NCBI GenBank assembly: GCA_037903355.1
Contig: JBAJFE010000004.1
Location: forward strand, 5,564,001-5,628,000
DNA: 64,000 bases
Direction: 5' to 3'
Source of the DNA: Trichuris trichiura
Taxonomy: Eukaryota > Nematoda > Enoplea > Trichinellida > Trichuridae
Part shown: positions 46,479 to 58,778 of the stretch, in pieces
Layout of the letters: each line of letters starts with the position of its first letter
Numbering within the stretch: position 1 is the first letter of the stretch
Program-made: the position numbers and the translations under genes
The notes under the pieces: generated by a model
What the model was told of the DNA's origin: nothing
Database searches by the model: none
The model's input: only the letters and a program-made list of their open reading frames with translations

Positions 46479-49400
46479 TAAATGGCTAAACATTTTGGTG
46501 TCTTCTTATGAGTAGTTTCTGTAAATATTTGAGCATCGATTGGTCTTAGTGTGATTCCTTGTTACCTGACACGTACTTGTCTGCTTAAATTAATTTCATG
46601 AACTCCATCGGACCGTCCACATTTCTTGGTATGACTCTTGAGCAATCCAGTGGTACCTATTGGTATCTAAACCTACGACGTTTAAGTTGCGTTAATATCA
46701 TTACTTGAATATTTCTGTTAAGCAGCACGAAATTAACGGTATTGTCTTATGTCTACTTCCCGCTGGAAAATGAGATAAGCCTCTGGTACGTTTTTACTTC
46801 TTTCTGCATATATTGACGTATGGAATAAGCACCTTGCGACAAGAAATATTGCATAATCACCTGAAGTCTAATGCAGTTCTGCTTTGTTTATAGTCGTCAG
46901 AAGTCAGGCGTTTTGACTATACCGTTCTGCCTTGCTTAGGTGTCCTGCTACTTTGATATTGATGTTGGATGGGCTCAGTTCAGCTCAAACAAATTGCTGA
47001 TCAAAATTCACAGCCCCCTGTGAATAAGCGATCCTGTGTATTAGTCCTGTTTAAAGTTAGCTTCAATGGCAGAAGTATATTAGCATGATTGCCTGAACGA
47101 GTGACTTTTCCAGTAGATATTTATTGTCCACTTGCTTGTTCCACTGATAACTGTCGGCAATGGACAGAAGCTTTTTTTAACTTCTTCATTAGTTTAGAAT
47201 CGTCTCTTGAATGAGACTTTGCTTTCAGAGGGAAGATCTCTTCATTCCCAATTTTTATTATTGTGGTAGCGGCGTGTACCTCATTTCCTAAAGTACAGAG
47301 TTTGTTTAAAATGCTTACGCTGCAAGGTATTCTTTCTTCCAGACGATGCTTGGAAACAGCAGCTGCAAAATTAAAAGGCGAAGAGACCCGCCTGTTGTGG
47401 CATTGCTGTTTTCTTTGAGCTTTTACATTTCATGTACTCTCTCGGTACAGGAAGGAGCTCGTTTGTTAGAGCAATCAGACGTGAAACTTTCAAGAAACAC
47501 CCACGCCCGTCGTCATAAAAAGAAAGATGGAATTTTTTTATTCTTGTTAGCGTTTGATTCAGTTTAAAATCACCATTTGCAGCTTGTACGTGTTTTTCTA
47601 TTGGCATTGCTGCTTGACGTAGAAAAGTGAATGCTACGTTCAATTACTGCATTGAGTCACTGTTTAAAGTCAGTAATAAAGCCAATAGGCAGTGCCATGG
47701 CATAGTTTACAATGTATCGAATGTGGGCCTATCATTGCGTGCCATTCCGAATGCATTTCTTTCAAATATAAGTAGTTTTTGGTTACTTCCAGTGCTTCAA
47801 AGCCAGCTTCGTGCTGCAGTGATATTTGCAGACAAATTTTATTTGCAGATTTCATAAGTCGACATTGCAGTTTCCCAAGTTATCTGTCAGGGTGTGGTGA
47901 ATGATCATTCATGCAAAAGTAACCATCTTCCTCAGGGCAACAAAGCTGCTACGGGCAGAATGGGTTCGACATGTGCGAGCTGCTGCGTGGCAGTTCACAC
48001 GCAGCGGGCTGTTAACATTAAATGGAATGTTTTTATTAATTTAGGAATCATTACTGGGCAATCCGTCTCGTTTTCGTATGATAATTTTTCAAATTCAAAG
48101 GTGTCTTTGTGTGACAGCTATCAGACGTAGAAGTGCCTTCAAGAAAATGGTAGCAACTGATTTTGTTACAAGATTTTCGTTTCCAGTCGCGGGTTTATTG
48201 CTCACGTGGTGACTGGCATTGCATATTTGTGCACTGCGACAACGATTAAACCTAAAAATACTCGACGATTATGAACACAGGATAGAGAAGAACAAGTAAC
48301 CTTGGTTATCAGACCTACGTGTACGGTGAAGCAATTCGAATAGACGAAATTCCATGGCATGCGGTCAGGTCTGTTTGATTAATCGAAATGGTTGTTCTGC
48401 GATATGTGCTGTGTGCCTGGCAATGTCACTTGGCATTTTTCGAGCAAGCCGGCCCACTCATCCATAATAGCTCAGCGAAACAGAAGGAAGAATGCAATGC
48501 AATCACAATTCAGAACAACTTAAGTTCGTGTGTTATTAGACTTGCAAGGCTAACGAACCGGCGATGTTGTTCCATTAAAACTTCTGAGCAGTTGTGAAGA
48601 GCATTGCCATGAAACAAAACGGGAAAAAGGAGTGATATCGATCGAGATGCTTCGAAACTGTTGTGCACCGATGAAAGTGCAATGGGATACCAACGCAAAA
48701 AAATTTCATATTTTATATGTTTATTTATTACGGAAAAAACACAAACTGTTAATGTTTATAATTACGCGCAATTTTTAATTCCTCCGAGCTTTTGGAAAGT
48801 GGCGCGGACCATTTTCAACGATAACAAGTACGGTACTTATGTGCGGCATCAGCTATACCCGTAAGTGGAGGTTCTCTGCATTTTCCCAACTAAACAACAC
48901 TGAGGAAAGTTCAGATAATTAATTTTTAGCTTTTTTGGCTTTTTAGTCCGTAGCTGTTTTACTGTAAAAATGTATTTTGAAAGAAACTACTCAGAATAAA
49001 AATGTAGCCGGTCTACACTAAATTTTGCGATCACGCTAAACATTACATTTTGTTTAAGAAGCCTGCTATGTTTAATGACATCAGTGATTGGTGCAGGGTA
49101 AAAACCGTTTACGGATAGAAAATTATAACAGAACTTTCAATAGACTCCTCTCAATCAACAGTGTTTGAACAGTATGTATAAACCGAAATGGGCTTGCAAG
49201 GCTAACGCGCGGAAGGGTTTCTCTGAAAGCTCTGTTATGGTTTTTTAATCAACAAAAGGTTTCTACCCTGCACTAGTGACTAACGTTCCAAAATTTCAGG
49301 AAACCCGTAAGGAGAGCCATATTTTCAAACGCCGTTATACAGATTTACTTTAGGCTGTCTCCTGCTTCTGGGCGTGTAAGCCACGGACACTTTTAAAGTG

Positions 49401-49599
49401 GAATAACGTTTTTGCACCTCACTTACTTTGCCTTTCAGACCACTGTAGGTTTAAGCCCAGACACTAGACAGCCTTGTGGCGGGAAGGGTTCGCATTTTTG
49501 TCAGTTTATTCATCCTGATAAACTTTTCGTTTCGTAATAGGTTTAATAATTTCATCATCGCTCAAGATTAGGAATCCCACGGTTTCACTGCCGCGAAGT
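46479..49599. other. Interval downstream of Rab21 with unassigned possible exons
   Basis: No known gene is recognised. A frame ending WKVARTIFNDNKYGTYVRHQ at about 48788-48860 is followed by GTAAGT and looks exon-like. ORFs at 47346-47567 and 47894-48130 are unassigned. Confidence 0.3.
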
Positions 49600-50432
49600 A
49601 GCTGCATCTTTACGCTAGAATTATCGTGCCTATTTTTATTGAGAGAGCCTTCATTGTTTCTAGCACCCCCGCTGTTTCTTCGTCGGTGCCAGCGCTGTTA
49701 GATTTTTCGTATTGCCTTTTCTCGAACAGTCTGATCGATGAACTTATGAAAGTTGGCTGTTTTATGGAATCACAGTTTTCCGCTATCATATAGTAGTAGC
49801 ATTTGAAAAGCGCTCTCATGTAAAAGCCCGTGACTGTTTCCGTTCCATTGCCTTTTGACTGTAAAAGATGGCGCAGAAGCTGTTTCCAGTATTAATGCTT
49901 CAAAGCCTCAATCACGTTTCGATCCATCGGCTGCCTTAGCAAAGTGAAACTTAACGTAAAAATTTTACAGTTACGAGTTGGTCAACTGTGCTTAATAATC
50001 CTGTAGAAGGGTGCGCCGGAGCGTTATCTATTAACAGCAGCAGTTTACTGCCCTTGTGGTTCGAATTTTAATATCTTTTAACCTCAGACGTCTTTCCGAA
50101 CTACCTTTCAGGAACTTCATTATTCATCCATGCATTCTTCTGACTATAGTTAAGTGATAGGTTTTTGATATTTTTGAAAATTCTGAGCTTCCTTAATTTT
50201 CCAATAAGAAAGAGCAGAGTACGATAGCTGGCAGGTGCTTTCGCGTATGTCGTTAATATGACGCGTTCTTTGCAACTTTTGTATCCTGGAGCAGATTCTT
50301 CCTTAAGAAGGACCAATCGTTTTTGGGAAAACTTTTTAATTCAGTTCGGTTTCATCAGCATTATGGACGTAATCCATACCATATCAGTCTTCGTTCAGGC
50401 ATCCTTTTCGTTTTATTCGAACTTGGTGACGG

Positions 50433-50468
<36 letters not shown>

Positions 50469-50760
50469 GATTCCTATTTCTCCGGTGACATGCGGTTTCT
50501 TGAACTTTCAAGTCAACCAGAGCTGGCTTCGAAATTTTGCTTGTCTTTCAGCTTTGAAATAGGATCTTGGACTTTTTGCATAAGTGGGCCAGACAACGGT
50601 TTTCCGGCTGAGCGTTTCTGAATAAACCAGAGGTAGAGAGCTTGTTGCGGCTTTTCGTTTTGAGATCTCTTGATTGCCCTGAGCTCTAAAATTCCATCTT
50701 CTTTAGCTGAGAAGATAATTATGCCTTTCCTCATCTTTCTGATGTCATATTTTGGTTGCT
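49600..50760 (-). pseudogene. Degenerate Tigger-type transposase
   Basis: Minus-strand remnants in several frames. The CENP-B/Tigger DNA-binding part is in 50513-50734 (ALYLWFIQKRSAGKPLSGPL); the DDE part is in 50101-50316 (SAPGYKSCKERVILTTYAK, FLIGKLRKLRIFKNI, NAWMNNEVPER), which matches the GYK..KERVT...LIGKS pattern of Tigger elements. A further LLL.D.APAHP-like stretch lies near 49985-50045. Many stops and frameshifts are present; terminal repeats were not identified. Confidence 0.75.
50437..50464. repeat. (TC)n microsatellite
   Basis: Fourteen TC units in a row, within the degenerate Tigger copy; this repeat creates a spurious Ser-Leu ORF. Confidence 0.9.
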
Positions 50761-51225
50761 ACTGCAATTCCATCTCTCAGCCGCAGACAGATCTAGCGCA
50801 TCTCTATCCAAGCTTCTATAAGGTCTGACTTGTCTTTTAATAATAGCACAACGCATTTGTTCTTCTGTGGCGTCTTCTGCAACAGAAATTCTTTCACGCC
50901 TCTAATGTATAGACGCTTGTCCTTTTACAGTGTTCTCACTGAGCGGGGCGAATAAGTCACATCACACCCTGAGGCCCTATATCAGATGCAGCTCGCTGCT
51001 GTCCAGCTGATTAGTGTTACCAAAGTTTTTTGTCCATACAGGTACAGCGTGAAGCGCGGAGGGTTGTATGGGCCGGTTAATGTTATTTAATTAAATCCAA
51101 AGGTAGGAATAGTGGTTAACAAGGAAGGTAACAACAGAAACAATCCCCGAGTTGTTCTGCAAACAAATTAATCACTCTCTAAGATGTTGAGCTTTTTAAG
51201 AAGATAGAATGTTTCTGCTTCTCAG

Positions 51226-51736
51226 CTGGAACGAATAATCGAAGTTCTACTGCAATTGAATTTAAACATTTTTCCTAAAAGTTCTAGTCGTCATCTGAGC
51301 CCTGCCGCAAAGGAACACGGCTGGCTGAGTAGATTTGGAAAAGCAGCTAGTTTGGTTTGTCAAACTGAGAGCGCCTCACCCACCGCGATTATAACGAAAG
51401 ACAATAATGATGCAAAGTTTCCTGGTTTTCCGTTAGTTCAGCATCTTTGGGACCCTCAGAGTGTCAGGCTCGTGGGTTTGCTTAAGGAGCGGTTGTTTGA
51501 TGAATACATGCTTTTTTCCCCAGCACATAACCGCTTGATCACACATTTAAGATATCCTGTAGGTCAGTAAAAGTAGCCCAGTGAAGAAAAAAAACTGCCA
51601 TTATTGAGACTCTGACCATAAAATAAAAGTCTTATTAATTACTAGCATTTTCAGGAAGAACAAGCAGAACTGAATGCGCTCAATGAAGGAAGAAGAACTT
51701 TTGGAATTGGGTACTTCATCAGCCGTAAAAGTAACA
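51226..51736 (+). CDS. Two possible exons of an unrecognised gene
   Basis: Exon-like segments 51226-51558 and 51655-51736 join in phase. The first follows TTTCTGCTTCTCAG, encodes 111 residues without a stop (including FPLVQHLWDPQSVRLVGLL) and ends at CCT before GTAGGT; the intron of 96 nt contains stops; the second follows GCATTTTCAG (EEQAELNALNEGRRTFGIGY) and ends before GTGAGT. The composition looks protein-like, with charged and aromatic residues mixed, but I recognise no family. Neighbouring exons were not found, so this may be part of a larger gene or an old element. Confidence 0.35.
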
Positions 51737-54700
51737 GTGAGTATGGACGATGCTATTAATAGGAACAATAGTCATTGTGGCATGTAGCTGATGAATACTA
51801 TTGGCAACTAAGAAGCTGCATGCGATAAAGTCATCAATATTAAGGCAAGGGTATGCCTATCGCGCACCAAATAGTTCGAATTATTCAATCTTTCTCAAGG
51901 TTCCCAAGGTCAGACTCACTATCGCTCTTTTTCTGAACTCTGACCTTGTCACCGTCCGCTGAACTGAATGCTAACTCCACTCACTCACGGAAAGATTAGC
52001 AGGAAAAGGTGCATCCGGGGAAACGTATTGTGCATGACCTTTTCCCGCCAGCTTCACCAGTTCATACCCCTGTACCTCTTTCTGCTCCTTCTTCTCCTCA
52101 ATCTGGAAACTTAGCCGTGTCCGAGAAGCGATAACATCCCTTGGACTTATTCTTTTTCGTCATTCGGGACGGTTGATAACTTTTACTTGAAAAATAGCGC
52201 TTAGTACCCGGAGTTTTCAGGGTCGTGTATCCAGATTTTCAAATAAAAGTGTAATGATCAATTTACTGCCTTTAGTAGAGAACTCTGGTTGTTAAAATTC
52301 TTTATTTTATCAGTGATCATCCAACCGACAGACTGCCACAAAAGAAGACCGCTGTAAGACATCTGAAGCAAGCCGTTATTGTTATTTCATTGCCAACGAT
52401 TTTTTCTCTCTTGCATATCATTTTTTAATTTTGCGATGCTCTGCCTGAATGCTAATCTTCCTATACTTTATTTGTCTCATATTGCGTTACTTTGTGTGAC
52501 GCAACATCTTTCGTGTTTTATGAGAACAGGCAATGAACAGGTATGAGACGAGCTCGCTTTCTTGACAAAGAATCCCAGCTTTTTAAACGTGACTCATAGA
52601 CGGCAGATGGCGCAGTTTCCAAAGCAACAATCCTTTCTTACTTGCTGATTAAGGAAAATGGATTGTTAAGAAGGCTGCATGACATTGACTAATGGTTCAT
52701 GTTTTTCTGTCATCGACTAGCGTTCTTCACGATAGGATTTCTGCCATGCCAACCATCATGAACCCCTTTCAGAGAGGAAATAAAAAGTTCACAGCACTAA
52801 TGCCTTCTGATGCACTTTGCTGGTTGCTCTTTGAAAACGGTTTGGTGAAGAGCTGAGAAACCAAATCAGACACTCCATGTACAATGAATAGGCTGTAAAG
52901 CATGTTCTGTTATCAATCCCGATAGAAACGTAAGTTCGTGAAACGAGCAGCCATGACAAGAATAACATTGGCAGGTCGACTGGGTAAATTTTGTTCATCT
53001 TTGCAGCGTATTCTACACTTTCACCACTTCCAGTAAGCGAGCATGGGACAGTCTAGCCGCTTAGGCGCATTCCTGTAGTAGAAAAGATGATTTTGTGACA
53101 AGTTCGAATGTTACGGCAAGCTGAATCAGTCCAGGGAACAGAACAGAAGGTGCAGTGGACGATGAAACGAATCTGACATCTTCTAGAGAAGGGTGCACTT
53201 TTGTCACATTTTGTTTCGATTTTAGCTAAACGCAATTAGCCTTCCGGCTTCTTAGTCCGTGTGATAGATAGCCGTCATATGAGGAAAACGCGTTTGCTGG
53301 ATGTCAAAAGTAAAGTGGTGTACCCTAAGGAGTTCTTCCCTTGCTATGCAGCAGTTGACAAGAAAGCAGCTGCCGAAGTTGTCAGGCTAGTTGGAGTCGG
53401 TGCTAGTGTGTCCAAGCGAGCGGGGACGCGGAAGCATAGCGGCAATTTAGGTGGATGCTTACCCACTTTCTCGACGCGACAAGCTGCCCGCTCGTTTCTG
53501 AATATTGTTTTATGCTGAAAAGTTTTCTTGTAGAGGTGCCTGAAAGCACGAACGGTGTTCTTTCCTTTTGGTCAACGGGCTTAAACATGTTTCTCGCAGC
53601 GAGCAAGCATCTCAGGCAACTGGATAACAAAGATGAAAAAGCAGCTTCAGGCGACTCAAAGCAACAAGCTCGAAGAGCATCCCTTTCTGCACATCGCAAA
53701 CACTCTTCCACTGTGCCGCATACTGCTGCTGGTGAGACCACTTCTATGCATTCTTCTATTGCGTAGGTATGGAGTCGCAAACGGAGTTGTCGCTTGTTTT
53801 AGCTTGCATCTACCAGGACATTCAGTTACGCAATTATACTGCTTTCTTTTAGCGGTACTGTTGTAACTCCAATGCACATGTTATATACGCCGTTGGTACC
53901 GAGCGAATTTATCGTATTTGCAACATTAGTATTAGTCCGTTCTGTTAGCATAACATCATTGCCATTTTTAAAATTAATATTCATTCATGACAGGACCGAG
54001 GAAAAATTCTATTTCATTCTTGGTTCGATAGTCATAATTGCTCGATATCAGACCTGATGATTGCGTTTAAACGTTTTATACTCATAGTCAAACAGAAATT
54101 AAGTTTTTCTTCATGATGAATGTTACGGTATGCTCACTTAATGAAATAAAAGGCGTAATTGTAAAAAGGAGGATCAAGCATACTGCAATGTTCATCGTGA
54201 AAACCTAAGCGTTTCTTACATGACATCTTATCTTCAGACTGCACGTTTTACTACCACTTTTTTAAGGTATCCTCATTATACGAATTTCAGAAAGAGAGCT
54301 AGATTTTTTTGGTAGTGTTGGATCTGTCTCTCCCATAATGACCACTTCAGTCAGTTCCTTATTCACTATTGTGCATTAATGCTTGGTCAACTGCATGTTC
54401 GAGAGCGGGCGGGCAACATAATCATATTCACTATAATACAGCTTGCGATGAACAATTTTGACAAAATATGAGATGCTGCTGTGCGTATATTTTCATCGAC
54501 TCATACAGTGGTTTCATGCTGCTGTAGCGTGCCCCTGACGTATAACTATTAACATTACCATAAATAAATAGCGCAATCTCAATCAGTCATAGGATGGATG
54601 ACACCTTGCAAAACAAAGCGGAAATGGTGAGAACAGTATGCTTGTTCCTGCAAACTGAAAATAGTGCTCTAATGAGTTTGCTCTTCTGCTAGTTTCACGG

Positions 54701-56775
54701 GAGTAGGATAGTCATCCTCATGGTTCTGTATGAATGAGCTCTGGTTGCACGCAACTAGTCTACGCGTAGCAATTGATCCGATTAGCAAAGTGTTTTACTT
54801 TTTCATGAACCGTACATTGGCAACAGGGGCTTCTGTTTTTAACTTTCAGGCGGTATGACTGTTGTCTGGCTAACCGGTATAGTGGCTTAGCTAATAAATA
54901 CGACAACAAAGTTTTCCAGTATTATTTGAAAATGACTACGGGGCTCTAAAGAACATAGGTTTTCACATGTCATAGCCATGGCTAAAACAGGTAAAGGAAC
55001 TGTAGCTTTTATGAGTATAACGAGCTGACTGCATAGACAGTGGTACTTATTGTTGTTGAGAAGAATCAATAACCAGTTTTAGCACAACGACGTACATTCC
55101 AATGGATTGATAAGTATTCTGGGTAGCGAAATGCGCTTAAACAAAGGTGATTTTTCAGAAGTTGCGGACTTCTGCAGGCTACAAAAATGAGTGGGTAAGT
55201 TTAAATGAAAAGTAGAAACGGAAGACGTATTAGCACAGAACAAATCAGCCGAGAACTGTAAATACAGTCGTCTCGGAAAGGGCACAAATCGGAAGGTTTT
55301 CTTCATGAACTTTCCAATGTACGCCTACAGCGTATCAAAACTGTTTTCAGTGTACATGTTGACACGAGGAATACAATTAAGCTGAGCCTTCTTCATATGA
55401 CTAAAATGAAGCTTCTGCAGGAAACAAGGCAGCTAGCTATGTTTACTTTGGTAATGTGTTTTCCTAAATCAGCAGAACGAAAAACTGAAAATGCTTCATT
55501 GTAACTAATAGACTTTTTAATGGAGCACGTCGGAACAAAGACGTCCTCAAGTGCGGAGGCATACAAAACTCATGGCATTTCCTGGAATTATTCATGTTTT
55601 TTCCATTATTGTGTACATTACATGCAAACAAGACAAGAGAATTATACAGTAACATCATGGAAGAAATTTGTTTGTGACATTTAATATGTAATGGATTGGC
55701 ACGATCGCAGTTACGCAAGTGTGCTGAAAGCGATACTTTTATTCTCTTGTTCCTTCACAGAGGGCCGGATAGCTTACACTAACTGGGTGAGATGAACAAC
55801 GTTGCATCTTTCACTATAAGTCTAAATACTTTCTGGTTTATTGCTGCATTCTTTACTAAGGATAGTTGACCTACCGTAAAAACGTCAGGATTCTTCTGCT
55901 ATTCTTTGCTGAGCATTTGAAGTTTCATGACAGAATCATTCACGGCAACGTTTCAAGGCGTTTCGAACGCATTGCTTCAGCAGCTTATATTGTTTACTCA
56001 AACTGGTCTGAAACAGCACTCTCAAAAGACAACCGTAGTTTTTATGTTGATTCTTATTCCGGCACCTGGGCACTTACGGGAGGTACGTTTGCTCAAGCTT
56101 GGCGAAAATAGAGCTGCTAAAACTGGACCAGTCTGCAAGCTGAGCAGCTGGTAATATCCTTTTTCTTTTAGTCACAGGTTGTGTCAAAGCATTCCGCTGA
56201 GGGAAGCCAAAAGTTAGTTCACAAACTTAGCCTATAAATTGGAACCTCTTGTTGAAAGTGTACAGATTTCATTCAGCTGAATAATACGGCGAATTACAAA
56301 TGCGGCCGTACAGCCGCACTCGTTACGTGAACTGTTTTATACGCATTATCGCGTTAGGGGTAAAAATAAATGTTAACAATTTTAACTGCAATAAATCTCC
56401 TTATTCATTTGAACTTATTGTTGAAGATGAATATCTCAAAGCTCTCTGCATAATACATCGGTAATTCAAAAAGGTTCCTGAAGAATCAAAGAAAGTCTTT
56501 CTTTATTTGCAGCAGTATCAAATATGCTGGGAAATAAATTCGGCAACCCTTCTCTGTGCAAGACAAGCTATCTCTGTGGAATTCTGAAAGCTTTGTTTGT
56601 ACTCTGTGGAAGCTGCTTGTCTCACGCTATCCAGGCACTCAAAGCAGATTGATATTCTGGATTTTGTCTCTTAGCCGTCTCACAGACTAAGAAATGCAGG
56701 TTCTTTTCTGCCAAGCATTCCCTTAACTTGTTGTACCTTTGCTGGAGAGCACGCTAATCATCCTTTCTTGCCCTT
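51737..56775. other. Long interval without recognised genes
   Basis: ORFs at 53261-53518 and 53455-53766 (plus) and 53403-53780 (minus) overlap each other and resemble no family. Otherwise AT-rich sequence without visible domains or clear repeat boundaries. Confidence 0.35.
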
Positions 56776-57920
56776 ACTTAAATGTAAGCCAAGACAAAAG
56801 CCTTATGTTGAGGCTTAGGCTTACGTAAAGGCAGGACAGGATGGCCAGCAAACTTACAGTATGACTGTGGGGCAACTAGGAGACGAGATTCCCAGATGTA
56901 TATTCTGTTCAAACGTTTTTTAGTGTTGGGAACAAAATTATCTGAAGCGTGAAGTTCAGGATTGTAACCTGGATGTTCAATAATTCCGCAGAGGAATTCA
57001 GGAAAAACTTGCCTCAACAAACTTGATCAGTAAGCCTGGGCGTTATCTTGATGGAACAGAATTCTGCGGTGCACCTTCCCTAGTCGTTTTTTAAATGTAT
57101 CAGGTTTGAACCTTTACAAAATTGCTTTATAATAATTCTAAGTGATTGCTTTCCCCCGTAAAAAGACAATCACTTGCATACCATTAACGTCCCGAAAAAC
57201 AGTTTTCGTACCTGCTTACGTGACTCTCTGCGTTGAATTCCTGTTGATCTTCCTGATTACTATTTCATGAATGGATTTTGCTTCTTCGGTCGTACTGGTA
57301 AGTATAACTTTCGTCTTGGGTCGACCAAAGCCCTGCCCCAATCGCCAGAGTGTGTTGGTGTTGTTCAATTCTTCAATTCCGCTGATACATGTGCAACGTT
57401 TTTAAGATGCAGCCAACTAACTGTTCAAGTAAGGGGTTTCCATTCACCATCGCAGTTACTGAACCAAAAGAAATCCTGATTTCATTAGCAATATTTTTAC
57501 CACGTTTCGCACAAGATCCAATTTCTTCACTTGCTGCGGATTATAGTCCTTCCTCTCATGGCTGGTCTTGGAAATCCTCTCTACCGTCCTTGAAACGCTT
57601 TATCCATTTATAAACAGCTGACATAGACGGAACAGCATCTGTATAAATCTGCTGCAAGGCCTCGATAATTCTTCATGATTCCCATTCGAGCTTGATCCGA
57701 AAATTAACTTCAGTTTTGAACTCAAAACCACGCCCGCCATGCCCAAAACATAAGTTAATTTTAAGCATCCCTTGAAACATAATGGTAATGCGCTGAATGA
57801 CGAAACCTTTCTGCGTAGGCCGAAGAGTAAGACAGAAATGTTTTGATTTGTTCATTTCTGCCAGCTAAAAGCTGGACCGCTTTCCAGGAACTTTTTGACA
57901 GTCCACGCATTTACTTGGTC
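56776..57920 (-). pseudogene. Degenerate mariner-type transposase, with adjoining MITE fragment
   Basis: The minus-strand frame 56778-57020 has IIEHPGYNPELHASDNFVPN, resembling the mariner catalytic block (LEHPPYSPDLAPSDFFLFP), and pieces further upstream (57300-57610) resemble the mariner N-terminal region with stops (GREDFQDQP, ANEIRISFGSV). The leftmost 110 bp (to about 56885) match the end of the MITE at 7605-7847 (CAAACTTACAGTATGACTG). Only an old relic; the borders are approximate. Confidence 0.6.
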
Positions 57921-58446
57921 AAGTGTTGAACAAAACCTAATCGTACCATCGATCGGCTCCCTTTATCTGTCTGTAGGATTGGATAGTATGTAGACAAGCA
58001 TAATCTTGGGACTTTGTGTTAATGCGCCAAAAAGAAACGGCGTGATACTCCTTAGGAAATATAATTCCGAAATTTAAACCCCTTGAAGAACGTTCTGTCC
58101 CTAAATATATATGCTTTCATTATGTTTCACTGCTTATTAGATGCTGTTAGGAGGTGTTCGTTAATAACTACAAAAATCAGTCATTGCGTACTTGATAAGG
58201 TAAACAGGCGATGCTGAAGCACAGTGTAAAGGTCAAGATGTTGTCCTACCCAGTTTGATTATTGCACCTGTTTCCATAATAGCATGTTCAGATTCCTTCT
58301 TACTTTCCTTTATGAGGTTCACTGAAATGTATAACAACATCATTATTCAAAAGTGGCATTAGTAACCCGGTATTTTTTCATTTCGAGCGAGAGTATATAT
58401 AACAATCTGAAGTGCATTTATAAAGATATTGACCACGTAAGTTTAG
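57921..58446. other. Interval without recognised features
   Basis: No gene or repeat is recognised between the mariner relic and the LTR-like unit. Confidence 0.35.
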
Positions 58447-58778
58447 AGTATGCGTAGTAAACACGGTTGACAGACGCACGCAAAAAGGATTGTTAAACAG
58501 TTTATTGCACGGACACAACACGAATCTCGCTCAGCCTTCCGCGGGTGCTCCTTATATATTCCTTATCCCGGCGGGAGCTCAGCGTCACTTCGTGGGCGAG
58601 GTGACATCTGACGGACGTTTCCGGTAACCGCCCTGCGCGTCCTGACAGCTATTTCCGGTGACCACCCTGCGTGTGTCACTATCAAGGTCAGTCCTGCAGG
58701 GATCGTCGCTTTCACCGCCCGTCGTGCAGGGAGCGGTTTCCGTATTTCCCGTCGCGCTTTTCGTCACAGTATGCGTAG
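58447..58778 (-). mobile_element. LTR-like unit with 11-bp flanking direct repeats
   Basis: AGTATGCGTAG occurs at 58447-58457 and 58768-58778 around a 310-bp GC-rich unit that stands out from its AT-rich surroundings. On the minus strand the unit starts TGTGACG and includes TATATAAGGAGCACC (TATA-like, near 58550) and GCAATAAACTG (polyadenylation-like, near 58500), in the order expected of an LTR promoter and R region. An 11-bp duplication is too long for most LTR retrotransposons, so the identity is uncertain. Confidence 0.45.

Noticed and set aside
50258..50562. Ser/Leu-rich ORFs near 50.4 kb
   Set aside because: They run through a (TC)n microsatellite within a decayed Tigger copy.
53261..53780. 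Three overlapping ORFs of 85-125 codons
   Set aside because: They conflict on both strands, resemble no family and lack joined exons. Listed only as part of a non-coding interval.
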